A DNA stretch of 21,054 nt, from IMG/VR virus record IMGVR_UViG_3300032322_001871, positions 1 to 21,054 of that record. The stretch is one strand, 5' to 3'. This stretch comes from a virus. Below are positions 6,102-13,820 of the stretch, piece by piece (the first letter of the stretch is position 1; every line of letters begins with the position of its first letter). A program made the position numbers and the translations under genes. The notes under the pieces were generated by a model. The model saw only the letters and a program-made list of their open reading frames with translations, searched no databases and was not told where the DNA came from.

Positions 6102-6338
6102 CTAGATTAGATTTTGTTCCTTTAAGTATTTGATTGTGTCTGTGCATCCGCCAACGTGCTTGTCGTCTAATACAACTTGTGGAAAAGTTGACTCTTCGCC
6201 AAATTCTGCATAAAATTGGTTACGATCAAAATCTCTATCATATATGTATTCAGTGTACTCAATGGCACAATGACTTAAAACCACTTTTATTTTTTCACAA
6301 TATGGACAATCTGGTTTTGAATATACTACGGCTTTCAT
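6102..6338 (-). CDS. Glutaredoxin
   Basis: A 78-residue dithiol glutaredoxin of the cytosol. It reduces disulfides using glutathione and could serve as electron donor for phage ribonucleotide reductase, which most T4-like cyanophages carry elsewhere. The fold signature is complete: MKAVVYSKPDCPYCEK with redox CPYC (11-14), the cis-proline segment TFPQVV (P53) and GGCTD (63-67) for glutathione binding. I chose the ATG at 6338; starting at the earlier 6377 would add 13 residues inside the preceding gene that the family lacks. The ATG is one base past the stop of the upstream gene, so translation is probably coupled. Confidence 0.95.
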   Translation of the reverse strand: MKAVVYSKPDCPYCEKIKVVLSHCAIEYTEYIYDRDFDRNQFYAEFGEESTFPQVVLDDKHVGGCTDTIKYLKEQNLI

Positions 6339-6339
6339 T

Positions 6340-6615
6340 TTAGTCGATAGTAACTGGGATTGAGGTTCCTTCCTCAATTTTATATATTATTTTCTCCTCC
6401 AACTTATAAGTTCCTGATGGCAATCCAATTTGCCCTGGAAGTTGTTTATCAGTTGTTGATGTAACTGTAATAACTTGATCCATAATAAACCGTTGTTTTC
6501 GATAAGATCTTTTATCCTTATCAAATCCAACCAACATTATAGCATCAGTTTGTTCACCACAGTGTGCGATAACTCGACCAGTTCTGGTGTCTGTGACTAC
6601 CCAGTAATCGTACAT
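6340..6615 (-). CDS. Conserved small hypothetical protein downstream of psbA
   Basis: A 91-residue protein, MYDYWVVTDTRTGRVIAHC..., probably beta-rich (VVTDTRTGRVIAHCG at the N-terminus, a KLEEKIIYKIEEGTSIPVTI end), with no membrane segment or catalytic motif that I recognise. Its style is that of a conserved cyanomyovirus hypothetical protein. It has an odd start: the ATG directly follows the seven-T run of the psbA terminator and there is no Shine-Dalgarno. Expression could come from the possible promoter at 6642-6670 that starts inside the terminator, or from read-through out of psbA. It sits one base before the glutaredoxin gene. Confidence 0.78.
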   Translation of the reverse strand: MYDYWVVTDTRTGRVIAHCGEQTDAIMLVGFDKDKRSYRKQRFIMDQVITVTSTTDKQLPGQIGLPSGTYKLEEKIIYKIEEGTSIPVTID

Positions 6616-6639
6616 AAAAAAAGGGTTCTTATCGAACCC
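6616..6639 (-). terminator. Rho-independent terminator of psbA
   Basis: Minus strand GGGTTC, loop GATAA, GAACCC, then seven T: a perfect 6-bp stem and T run, 27 bases beyond the psbA stop. The T run abuts the ATG of the next gene. Confidence 0.88.
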
Positions 6640-6641
6640 CC

Positions 6642-6670
6642 AGTTTATCAGATTGTAATGAACTTGTCAA
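6642..6670 (-). promoter_or_regulatory. Possible host-type promoter overlapping the psbA stop codon
   Basis: Minus strand perfect -35 TTGACA (6665-6670), which includes the psbA TGA stop, 17-base spacer, then TAAACT (6642-6647), a four-of-six match to TATAAT. A start near 6635 would fall inside the 5' arm of the psbA terminator, so the new RNA could not fold the hairpin. The weak -10 keeps confidence moderate. Confidence 0.4.
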
Positions 6671-7746
6671 CCAATACTTGGAGCAGTCAAGGCAACTTGA
6701 GTTGTCTCAGCAGTAGCAAGATCTAGTGGAAAGTTGTGTGCATTACGTTCATGCATAACTTCCATACCCAAACCAGCACGATTTAGAATGTCAGCCCAAG
6801 TGTTGATAACATGACCTTGACTATCTTGGATAGACTGATTGAAGTTGAAACCGTTCAGGTTGAATGCCATCGTGCTAACTCCAAGAGCAGTGAACCAAAT
6901 ACCAACGACAGGCCAAGCAGCCAAAAAGAAATGTAGAGAGCGAGAATTGTTGAAGGACGCATACTGGAAGATCAAACGACCGAAATATCCATGAGCAGCA
7001 ACAATGTTGTAAGTCTCTTCTTCTTGACCGAACTTATATCCATAGTTTTGCGATTCAGTTTCAGTAGTTTCACGAACGAGGGAACTTGTGACCAAAGATC
7101 CATGCATAGCACTGAACAGAGAACCCCCGAATACACCAGCAACACCAAGCATGTGGAAAGGATGCATAAGAATGTTATGCTCTGCCTGGAACACAAGCAT
7201 GTAGTTGAAGGTTCCGCTGATACCCAATGGCATTGCATCAGAGAAAGATCCTTGACCAAAAGGATAGACCAAGAATACTGCAGATGCAGCAGCGACAGGA
7301 GCACTATATGCAACACAAATCCAAGGACGCATACCTAGACGGTAAGAAAGTTCCCACTCACGACCCATATAGCAATAGATGCCAATAAGAAAGTGAAAAA
7401 CAATCAGCTGAAAAGGACCACCATTATAAAGCCATTCGTCAAGCGAATCTGCTTCCCAAATAGGATAGAAGTGAAGTCCGATTGCGTTGCTTGAAGGAAC
7501 AACAGCACCAGAAATGATGTTGTTGCCATACATTAGTGAACCAGCAACAGGTTCACGAATGCCGTCGATATCGACAGGAGGAGCAGCGATGAAAGCAACA
7601 ATGAAACAGATAGTCGCAGCAAGAAGGGTAGGAATCATTAGCGTTCCAAACCAACCAACATAAAGACGATTGTTGGTTGATGTTACCCACTCGCAGAATT
7701 GTTCCCAAGTATTGCTTCCACGCTGTTGAGCGATGGTTGCAGTCAT
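6667..7746 (-). CDS. psbA: Photosystem II reaction-centre protein D1
   Basis: Complete 359-residue D1, a five-helix thylakoid membrane protein that binds P680, pheophytin, QB and the Mn4CaO5 cluster. Standard numbering fits exactly: Y161 (YZ), D170, E189, H190, H198 and H215 are all in place, as is the conserved C-terminus [13 protein letters not shown] followed by a 15-residue cleavable extension ending TAPSIG. Residue 130 is Glu (GREWELS), the form linked to high-light D1 isoforms. The start is the ATG at 7746 ([11 protein letters not shown]) with CGGAG six bases upstream; a longer frame to 7794 is not D1-like. There is no intron. Phage D1 is known to replace the photodamaged host protein and keep photosynthesis going during infection. 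It has its own promoters and terminator. Confidence 0.99.
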   Translation of the reverse strand: MTATIAQQRGSNTWEQFCEWVTSTNNRLYVGWFGTLMIPTLLAATICFIVAFIAAPPVDIDGIREPVAGSLMYGNNIISGAVVPSSNAIGLHFYPIWEADSLDEWLYNGGPFQLIVFHFLIGIYCYMGREWELSYRLGMRPWICVAYSAPVAAASAVFLVYPFGQGSFSDAMPLGISGTFNYMLVFQAEHNILMHPFHMLGVAGVFGGSLFSAMHGSLVTSSLVRETTETESQNYGYKFGQEEETYNIVAAHGYFGRLIFQYASFNNSRSLHFFLAAWPVVGIWFTALGVSTMAFNLNGFNFNQSIQDSQGHVINTWADILNRAGLGMEVMHERNAHNFPLDLATAETTQVALTAPSIG

Positions 7747-7805
7747 ATAAAACTCCGAGTATTGTAGATTAGGAATGTTAAGAAATGTTTCCATCTCTTA
7801 ACATT

Positions 7806-7813
7806 TATTTATC
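7806..7813 (-). promoter_or_regulatory. T4-like late promoter of psbA
   Basis: Minus strand GATAAATA, one base from the T4 late consensus, 60 bases before the psbA ATG. It overlaps the -10 box of the host-type promoter (7811-7816), so psbA could be read both early and late. Confidence 0.5.
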
Positions 7814-7839
7814 ATACATCAGAATTCCCTGACAGTCAA
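7811..7839 (-). promoter_or_regulatory. Host-type promoter of psbA
   Basis: Minus strand TTGACT (7834-7839), 17-base spacer, TATGAT (7811-7816; five of six). Expected start near 7804, leader about 58 bases. It separates psbA from the glycan block, whose last stop codon is at 7859; no terminator is visible between them, so read-through is also possible. Confidence 0.82.
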
Positions 7840-7858
7840 TGCGTATAAATACTCATCA

Positions 7859-9874
7859 TCAATATTGAGAAGATTTAAGAGTTTTCAAAAAATCTTTTCT
7901 TACTACTAGCATATAGTCATATCTAGAAATTGTTTTGCGATATTTTTTTTTTACCTCATCAATTCTTTCTTGCATTTCTGCGGCTTCAATCACATCACGG
8001 TGCCAAATACAATCATTAAAAGATATTTGTTTATCCCTGATAGGATTATTTTCATCCCATAATTTACACTGTCTCATAAAGTTCTTAATTGTTCTAGATT
8101 TTAAAGTATATTCAGATCTCTTTCCTGGGGCATCAAATATTCCATTCCAATCCATCATTGTTATGTGTTCATGTTTAGCATAAATTCTTGGTGACATAGC
8201 AGCATAAGAATTCATTTCTTGAACAAACTCTTCCCTGCGACGCCATTGGTCCAAATTACCTCCTCTAGGATGCTTTCCTTTTCTATTTTTATTTTTTAAA
8301 TCAAATTTTAAATTGATACCAGCAACAATAGTTGATGGTGGTTTATTATACACTTTATTAATTTGTATTCCAGAAAACTGTCGAGCAGCGTCAAATGATA
8401 CTTGATCTCGATTTGATCCCACTAAAGACCATTCCCACCAAAGATCACAAAATTTATTAAACTCTGGAGCATCATCTTCATCCCACACGGTTCTCCAAAT
8501 AATAGTACAACAAGGGCTACAATATTCTTTAAAATTATATCCAGCTTCGTAAAGTTTTTTTGTTAGTTCTATACCTTCATCATAAGAAAAGAATGAGCAT
8601 AGAAATCCTTCAAGCATTTCATCATAATAACTAAAGTCATAACAATGTTCCATAGTAGTGACTGTAGTTGGGAACATTTTTCTTGAAGTTTCAATAAATT
8701 CTTCGGTTTGAATATAACAGGCATCAATCCAAACGCAATGAGTTCCACTTTCAAAAATTCGATGTGGGTTAATTTTAGGAAATGCAGATAATCTTCTTGG
8801 ACAAGTTAAGTCAGAATAATCTCTAACATCAATATATTCCCAAGGTCCTTTACTAGTATCTATTGTCCCATCATGAAAACAAACATATCTAACTTTAGGA
8901 TCATAATAATTTTCATTAGGAATATTATCATAATTATTTGTTATGCAAGTATACACCGTAAAATCATAACCGCCACGCTGATCTAACATCCCCAAGCGAT
9001 GTAGATTTTCTTCAGAATTTTCTAGTACGTTTTTATGGTCTTTTATATTGAAAGTATTTTCAATTTCTTGCAACTGTTCTCTAAATCCTATGGATTTTAA
9101 ATACCTTAAATTGAATGGATCGATACAATCTTTATAATCAACTTTTACAATATCAGTAATCTTTGTTACTACATCTTGCCAGGAAGATTTTGATCTTTTT
9201 TTAACAGAATAATTTCCAGAGTTACCATTAATATCTTTCCAGAAATCTTTATATAAAACAAATTGAGAAATTATTGGATACGTATACTCTAGTTGATACT
9301 CAATGCCAGATAGTTTAAGAGCTGCTGATCCAGGCAATTGATCCCTTGGATTTGATTTTTGATATAGTTCCCACCAAAGTTCACACCATTCTACTACATC
9401 ATCGGTAGGAGTTCTCCACAGTATTGTCCCTAAAAAAGTTTCGTGTTCAGAAAAATTATAGTTACGATCATTAAGATGTTTTGTTATATTTACTAAATTA
9501 GTTTCTGTGGTCCATGATCTTAAATAATACTCAAGACATTCTTCAAAATAATTATGATTTTCTGGATGTCTCATTAAGATTAAATCTCTTGAATTTAAAA
9601 TCTGTTCAGAGATATCAAAAAATTCTTTATTGTTTATTTGATGTAACCTAGAAGCATCTACATAAACACAAGGTTCATCAAAGTATTCGTGAAATAGAAT
9701 TTTAGGATGCCTAGAAAGAACAACAGGATCCTCATGCTCATATTTAATATTTCTCAATTGCCATGGCGACTTTGGTTTAACTGTGCCATCATGAAAACAA
9801 ATATATTCATGTCCAAGATCTTCAATCTCAGGCAACTCACAATAATTATTAGTAATGCTTGTGTAGATAATCAT
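7859..9874 (-). CDS. Two-domain DUF616 (TOD1/MUCI70-like) putative glycosyltransferase, copy B
   Basis: A 671-residue cytosolic protein with two divergent copies of a DUF616-type glycosyltransferase-like domain. Repeat 1 (about 1-205): MIIYTSITNNY, YICFHDGT, a YVDASR site (71-76), GTILWR, NPRDQ (175-179). Repeat 2 (about 306-505): VYTCITNNYDN, YDPKVRYVCFHDGT, WIDACY (382-387), CTIIWR, NRDQ (488-491). The invariant Asp of the W-x-D-x-C-Y site and the RDQ motif are present in both, but repeat 1 has lost the Cys-Tyr, suggesting a degenerate or altered site. A tail with RKGKHPRGG and EEFVQEM (about 531-555) matches the end of the next gene upstream; residues 580-671 are an extension found only here. 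The ATG overlaps the upstream stop as TGATG. It is the last gene of the glycan block. Donor and acceptor are unknown. Confidence 0.85.
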   Translation of the reverse strand: MIIYTSITNNYCELPEIEDLGHEYICFHDGTVKPKSPWQLRNIKYEHEDPVVLSRHPKILFHEYFDEPCVYVDASRLHQINNKEFFDISEQILNSRDLILMRHPENHNYFEECLEYYLRSWTTETNLVNITKHLNDRNYNFSEHETFLGTILWRTPTDDVVEWCELWWELYQKSNPRDQLPGSAALKLSGIEYQLEYTYPIISQFVLYKDFWKDINGNSGNYSVKKRSKSSWQDVVTKITDIVKVDYKDCIDPFNLRYLKSIGFREQLQEIENTFNIKDHKNVLENSEENLHRLGMLDQRGGYDFTVYTCITNNYDNIPNENYYDPKVRYVCFHDGTIDTSKGPWEYIDVRDYSDLTCPRRLSAFPKINPHRIFESGTHCVWIDACYIQTEEFIETSRKMFPTTVTTMEHCYDFSYYDEMLEGFLCSFFSYDEGIELTKKLYEAGYNFKEYCSPCCTIIWRTVWDEDDAPEFNKFCDLWWEWSLVGSNRDQVSFDAARQFSGIQINKVYNKPPSTIVAGINLKFDLKNKNRKGKHPRGGNLDQWRRREEFVQEMNSYAAMSPRIYAKHEHITMMDWNGIFDAPGKRSEYTLKSRTIKNFMRQCKLWDENNPIRDKQISFNDCIWHRDVIEAAEMQERIDEVKKKYRKTISRYDYMLVVRKDFLKTLKSSQY
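8820..8911. repeat. Direct repeat within DUF616 copy B (partner 10532-10623)
   Basis: A 92-base segment aligning without gaps to 10532-10623; by hand I count 79 identical positions. It encodes the YDPKVRYVCFHDGT to EYIDVRDY part of repeat 2. The DNA-level match points to fairly recent duplication or gene conversion between the two neighbouring genes. Confidence 0.8.
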
Positions 9875-11508
9875 CAGATAACTCCGTAGACTTTCATATA
9901 AAATTCGTGGTTTGGATACCCTGTATATAATTTAGGGTTTAATCCAGTTAACTTTTCCAAGTCGTTTAAAAATTCTTCTTTTCTTAAATGTTGCTTCATA
10001 TCCCCCCTCTGCGGATGCATTCCTCGTCTACCTCGCTTATTAAAATATCCCAAAGGAACTCCAGAATGTTCTCTATTTTCATATACTGATGGTAAATTTA
10101 CAGTAGAAAACCTCAATGCTGCATCAAATGCAATTTGATCTCTATTACAACCAATAAGAGACCATTCATACCAAAGTTTATTAAATTCTGTCATCTCATC
10201 GCTCATTGTTCTCCATACAATAGTTCCAAGTGGACTACCATATGTTCTAAAGTTATACCCCACTCTCTTCAATTCTTTAGTAAGATGAATTGCATCTTCA
10301 TATGAAAAAAATGCACAAGTAAATCCTTCCAACATTTCATCAAAATATGAAAATCTAGATGCATGTCTTAACATTGTAAAAGGAAAGCACCCTCTACTTC
10401 TATTAATGAATTCTCTGGTATGTTGATAACACCCATCAATCCAAATGGTATTTGTTCCATTTGGAAACCAAATATGTGGATTTGCTTTTGGAAAAAATGA
10501 AAGTCTACGAGGACATTCCTCTTGATGATAGTCTCTAATATCAATATATTCCCAAGGTCCAACAGTAGTATTGATAGTTCCGTCATGAAAACAAACATAT
10601 CTTACTTCTGGATCATAATAATTAATTGGTACAAATTCATCATACCCATTTGTAATGCAGGTATAAATGACCATATCTTTTTTATCAATATAATCATTAA
10701 GTTCGAAAGGCGTGTACCTTACACAAGCATACATTCTATTGACAGTAAATGTATCAACGGGCTCATTAAATATTTCTCTAAGTTTATCTAATAATTCTAT
10801 CCTTTGTTTCATTAAAGGAACTGGATTTATTTGATAAGCATCTTTATATTCTTTTTGTCTAGTACTACTAATTTTAAAACTTATTTGGGGATCTACTTTA
10901 TTAATAATATAATTCAATGGAGATTTATATTTTTTTGCAACTAAAAACTCAGCGATAGAACTAGAAATTTGATCTCTATTTACACCAAGATCATACCATT
11001 CGCGCCAAAGTTCATTCCAATCATTTACTACGGGGCAAATTTTTCTCCAAATTGCACAATTAATTGTCTGTTCATAATTTACTAAAGTATATTCAGTATC
11101 TTTAATAGATTTTGCCATTTCAAGTATTTCATTTGATGTAGAAAATCCTTGAAAGTAAAGTTTAGAAAATTCGGCAAGTAAAGATCTTTTGTCTGGATGT
11201 TTTTGAAGTGTAAAATCATGCTCAAGAAATATCTTTTTAGAAAATTCTACAAACTCTTTTGTAATAGTATAACATCCATCAACCCATACAGTTAAATCCC
11301 CATCATTAAAATAGTGATGAGGTAGATGTTTTGGATGATATGATCTTCTAACTGGGCAAGATATATTTAAATCTAATTCTATGAATTCCCAAGGACCAAT
11401 TTTTTCAAGGTTTCCATCATAGAAACATACATACCTGACATCAGGATCGTAATAGTTTTCTTCAGAAATTCTATCATATCCATCGGTAATACATGTGTAT
11501 ATAATCAC
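9874..11508 (-). CDS. Two-domain DUF616 (TOD1/MUCI70-like) putative glycosyltransferase, copy A
   Basis: A 544-residue paralogue of the next gene downstream, built the same way. Repeat 1 (about 1-205) has YTCITDGYDR, YDPDVRYVCFYDG, WVDGCY (75-80) and NRDQ (177-180); repeat 2 (about 279-475) has YTCITNGYDE, YDPEVRYVCFHDGT, WIDGCY (356-361), GTIVWR and NRDQ (455-458); a short tail carries RRGMHPQRG and EEFLNDLEKL. Both sites look intact, unlike repeat 1 of copy B. The D-x-C-Y position resembles the metal/nucleotide-sugar aspartate of GT-A enzymes, but that role is inferred. The start is GTG at 11508 in a GTGA overlap with the upstream stop. DUF616 proteins are known mainly from plants and bacteria as glycan-linked proteins. 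Confidence 0.85.
   Translation of the reverse strand: MIIYTCITDGYDRISEENYYDPDVRYVCFYDGNLEKIGPWEFIELDLNISCPVRRSYHPKHLPHHYFNDGDLTVWVDGCYTITKEFVEFSKKIFLEHDFTLQKHPDKRSLLAEFSKLYFQGFSTSNEILEMAKSIKDTEYTLVNYEQTINCAIWRKICPVVNDWNELWREWYDLGVNRDQISSSIAEFLVAKKYKSPLNYIINKVDPQISFKISSTRQKEYKDAYQINPVPLMKQRIELLDKLREIFNEPVDTFTVNRMYACVRYTPFELNDYIDKKDMVIYTCITNGYDEFVPINYYDPEVRYVCFHDGTINTTVGPWEYIDIRDYHQEECPRRLSFFPKANPHIWFPNGTNTIWIDGCYQHTREFINRSRGCFPFTMLRHASRFSYFDEMLEGFTCAFFSYEDAIHLTKELKRVGYNFRTYGSPLGTIVWRTMSDEMTEFNKLWYEWSLIGCNRDQIAFDAALRFSTVNLPSVYENREHSGVPLGYFNKRGRRGMHPQRGDMKQHLRKEEFLNDLEKLTGLNPKLYTGYPNHEFYMKVYGVI
10532..10623. repeat. Direct repeat within DUF616 copy A (partner 8820-8911)
   Basis: Counterpart of the 92-base segment at 8820-8911. 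The first 29 bases differ at a single position. A weaker third copy of the same coding segment lies near 11380-11460 in repeat 1 of this gene. Confidence 0.8.
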
Positions 11509-12134
11509 AGTTCTGATAATACCTTATTGCTAATATTTCCAGGTTCTCTAAGAAACCATCCTGTTGCAATATATTTATCAATAGGTCCAGTCAAAAATCC
11601 ACCTCGATGCATATGAGTATATGCAGCTGGCCAAAGAACTACTGTACCTTTTCTTGGATTGAGTGCTAGTCTTTGATAAAGAAACTCAGTAGCACCTCCA
11701 TTTTCTGGAGGAACATCATTAAGATATACCATCCAAGTTAAGACACGATCTCTATACATAAAGACACCATTTTCACAGTGCCATTTATGGTATCCGCCAC
11801 CAGCAACAGTTTTTTGTACCTTAGTTGTCCAGGATGAAACTGGATCACTATCTTGGACAATGCCTTGATAATGTTTTGCATATTTCTCAAAACATTGTCC
11901 AATAAAAGTATTAAGTTGCATTGCCATTCTCAAATCAACATACTCAAGATATAATTGTTCATCCTTTCTACTCAAATCACCATCCTGAAATTGATCTTCT
12001 CCAGAGGCAGTCCATTCCTCAACTTGAGGTGTAAACTTTTTAACCATCCAATTATCAAATATTGTGATGATAGCATCACACATATCATTAGGAACAGCAT
12101 TTTCAAAAATGCCAATATGATCTATAATTTTCAT
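11505..12134 (-). CDS. 2-oxoglutarate/Fe(II)-dependent dioxygenase (prolyl-4-hydroxylase-like)
   Basis: A 209-residue oxygenase of the double-stranded beta-helix type that would hydroxylate a substrate using O2, 2-oxoglutarate and iron. Visible features: HKWHCENG with the HxE iron ligands H119 and E121, LTWMVYLNDVPPENGGATEFLY (about 132-153; typical strand and loop), KGTVVLWPA, the distal histidine in THMHRGG (H174 or H176) and K187 at the usual 2-oxoglutarate carboxylate position. Such oxygenases are frequent in cyanomyoviruses. Here it sits inside the glycosyltransferase block with ATGA and GTGA overlaps, so it may hydroxylate the protein or sugar that the neighbouring transferases glycosylate; hydroxyproline or hydroxylysine as sugar attachment sites are the obvious precedents. 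The substrate is not evident. Confidence 0.9.
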   Translation of the reverse strand: MKIIDHIGIFENAVPNDMCDAIITIFDNWMVKKFTPQVEEWTASGEDQFQDGDLSRKDEQLYLEYVDLRMAMQLNTFIGQCFEKYAKHYQGIVQDSDPVSSWTTKVQKTVAGGGYHKWHCENGVFMYRDRVLTWMVYLNDVPPENGGATEFLYQRLALNPRKGTVVLWPAAYTHMHRGGFLTGPIDKYIATGWFLREPGNISNKVLSEL

Positions 12135-12928
12135 TGTTGTTGATTTAAGTATACTTGTGGTGGTATTCTACCACAATATTCATCAAGTTCCATGATCTGC
12201 TCTACTTTTTGATCTGGACCTTGTTGTTGCCAAAATTCTGCAAGGGCATTTCTACTGTCTTTATGAAAGATGTCAATGTGTTCTTCATGAATTGCAGATC
12301 CAAGATCAAGTCTATAGTTGAATAGTGGGGTAGAATATCCTTTTCCACTATCAAGAATTAGATCTTCAGATACAGCTCTTGGTTTTATGTTTTGATCGAT
12401 CTTCCAACAAGATCCTCTGTTGTGAAGTTTGAAAACTTTTTCGGCATGATGTCTGGTGATTAGATAACATGCAGCAGAAAAATCATTGATAAATCTGTGA
12501 TGTAACTTCAGAGTAATCCCATTTGGATTGATAATTGTAAACTGACAGGTATCAAAATTGATAGGAAGTCTTTTCCTTACCTCTTTCCAAGTGAAGTTCC
12601 AATACTTAGCAGTAGAAAGATCAACGTCATCTTCCATTATCATAATTTCAGGAAGATCTGTTTCGTATAAGAAATACTTGATTGCATTCAAATGAGAAAG
12701 CACACAAGCAATCTCACCTTGGTTCATGTTTGGTGGGATTGTTCCTTTCAAATATGAAGTAGGATCATCTTCTTTACCATCAATGCCAGCAATGCGATGA
12801 TGGTCCTCGATTTGCCAATACTCAAACTGATCCTCCATATATTTCCTACGTTCTGGATATCTATCAAGATTAATCCACAAACATTTAGGAAATTCTTTCA
12901 GTTTATATACGGACTTATTCTTATCCAC
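12131..12928 (-). CDS. GT25-family glycosyltransferase
   Basis: About 265 residues. GT25 enzymes include bacterial LPS galactosyltransferases and the collagen hydroxylysine galactosyltransferases. Visible motifs: CLWINLDRYPERRKYM near residues 17-32 (the family's 'INLDRxxxR' start), HHRIAGIDG, GEIACVLSHLNAIKY (about 71-85) and the metal-binding IMIMEDDVDL (about 95-104), then SAACYLITRHHAEK. The first codon may be GTG at 12928 or TTG at 12931; both overlap the upstream gene's end, and I chose GTG. It overlaps the dioxygenase gene as ATGA. A GT25 next to a prolyl/lysyl-hydroxylase-like oxygenase echoes collagen-type hydroxylation followed by glycosylation. Confidence 0.92.
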   Translation of the reverse strand: MDKNKSVYKLKEFPKCLWINLDRYPERRKYMEDQFEYWQIEDHHRIAGIDGKEDDPTSYLKGTIPPNMNQGEIACVLSHLNAIKYFLYETDLPEIMIMEDDVDLSTAKYWNFTWKEVRKRLPINFDTCQFTIINPNGITLKLHHRFINDFSAACYLITRHHAEKVFKLHNRGSCWKIDQNIKPRAVSEDLILDSGKGYSTPLFNYRLDLGSAIHEEHIDIFHKDSRNALAEFWQQQGPDQKVEQIMELDEYCGRIPPQVYLNQQQ

Positions 12929-13820
12929 CAATCTTCTTTCCGTGAATAACGCCTCGATTTGCCATATACGTTTGATTAGTATAGTACTCTAGAATTTTAT
13001 CTGGAGACATTCTTGATAAAAATTCAAATAATTTTTTATTCTCTTCAATATGAGGATTATTAAACCAAGAATTAGAAGTTCTCTTGTGCTCTAAGTGATA
13101 AACTGCATCATCAATTCTTGCCACATGGGATAGTTGATTGAAGCGAAGATAACGTTCATCATCCTCATACCCATATGATACAAAATTTTCATTCTCCATA
13201 CCTAAACGTATATACTCTTCCCTATCAAAGAACTGGCAGAACCCATACTTAGCATCCCAAACTTTTGTATTCGTGAGTGCTAAGAAATTGAAATTAGAAT
13301 TGATAAAGTTAGTTGCTTGTTCATCATTGAAAAATACTTGACGCTGATAATCACCATACCCATAAGGATAAACTACCTTGATGGGTTCTGGTTTTGCATC
13401 AGGAAATTCTGGATTTGAATATCCATTCAAGATCAAATCTACTGCTTGTTTATAAGCATGTTTTGGTAGAATAATATCACTATCATAATTGACAACAATT
13501 GGCGTTTTAGCCATCAAGATCATATCGTTGAGCAACCTTGTTCTATGAAAAACATATTGATCAGTTTCCTCAAAAACATGAATCAGATTTTTGAGTTGAT
13601 CCTCAGTTAGTGCTTGTTCAATCTGAGGGAGAACAGATCTTTCAAACGTAGATACACTATCATACTCTTTTACAATGGCAGTAGTATCAAAGTTGCGAAG
13701 CAAATAGATTAGGGTAGTAATAATATTACGCATCCTATCTTCAGTCTCAATCCGCAACGGAATAATAAATGTTGCTTCTTTTAGTGAAATGTATTCTTGT
13801 TCTAATGTTTCTAGTTCCAT
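12921..13820 (-). CDS. GT-A glycosyltransferase with DSD and GYEDDE motifs
   Basis: A 299-residue GT2/GT27-like enzyme. After a short helical start it shows ATFIIPLRIE (16-25), RTRLLNDMILMAKTPIVV with NYDSD (111-115; DxD metal site), and YGYEDDERYLR (216-226), the acidic motif seen in the C-terminal part of galactosyl- and N-acetylgalactosaminyltransferases of the chondroitin-synthase type. The start is the ATG at 13820 because GGGAGGT stands seven bases before it and it forms TGATG with the upstream stop; a TTG 24 bases earlier is not needed. It is soluble, with no membrane segment. Donor likely a UDP-sugar by family analogy. Confidence 0.88.
   Translation of the reverse strand: MELETLEQEYISLKEATFIIPLRIETEDRMRNIITTLIYLLRNFDTTAIVKEYDSVSTFERSVLPQIEQALTEDQLKNLIHVFEETDQYVFHRTRLLNDMILMAKTPIVVNYDSDIILPKHAYKQAVDLILNGYSNPEFPDAKPEPIKVVYPYGYGDYQRQVFFNDEQATNFINSNFNFLALTNTKVWDAKYGFCQFFDREEYIRLGMENENFVSYGYEDDERYLRFNQLSHVARIDDAVYHLEHKRTSNSWFNNPHIEENKKLFEFLSRMSPDKILEYYTNQTYMANRGVIHGKKIGG

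Noticed and set aside
5951-6133. Plus-strand 60-codon frame with a hydrophobic stretch
   Set aside because: It has no Shine-Dalgarno or plus-strand promoter and overlaps minus-strand regulatory sites; the hydrophobic run comes from the complement of a purine-rich segment.
6972-7316. Minus-strand 114-codon frame inside psbA
   Set aside because: Out-of-frame shadow of D1; no start signals.
6991-7338. Plus-strand open frame of 115 codons opposite psbA
   Set aside because: psbA is certain here; the frame is a by-product of D1 codon use on the other strand and its translation is low-complexity without known motifs.
11572-11579. Minus-strand GATAAATA inside the dioxygenase gene, 64 bases before the first DUF616 gene
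   Set aside because: It encodes the conserved Asp-Lys-Tyr region of the dioxygenase, so coding constraint explains it. It matches the psbA late box and could be real, but evidence is insufficient.
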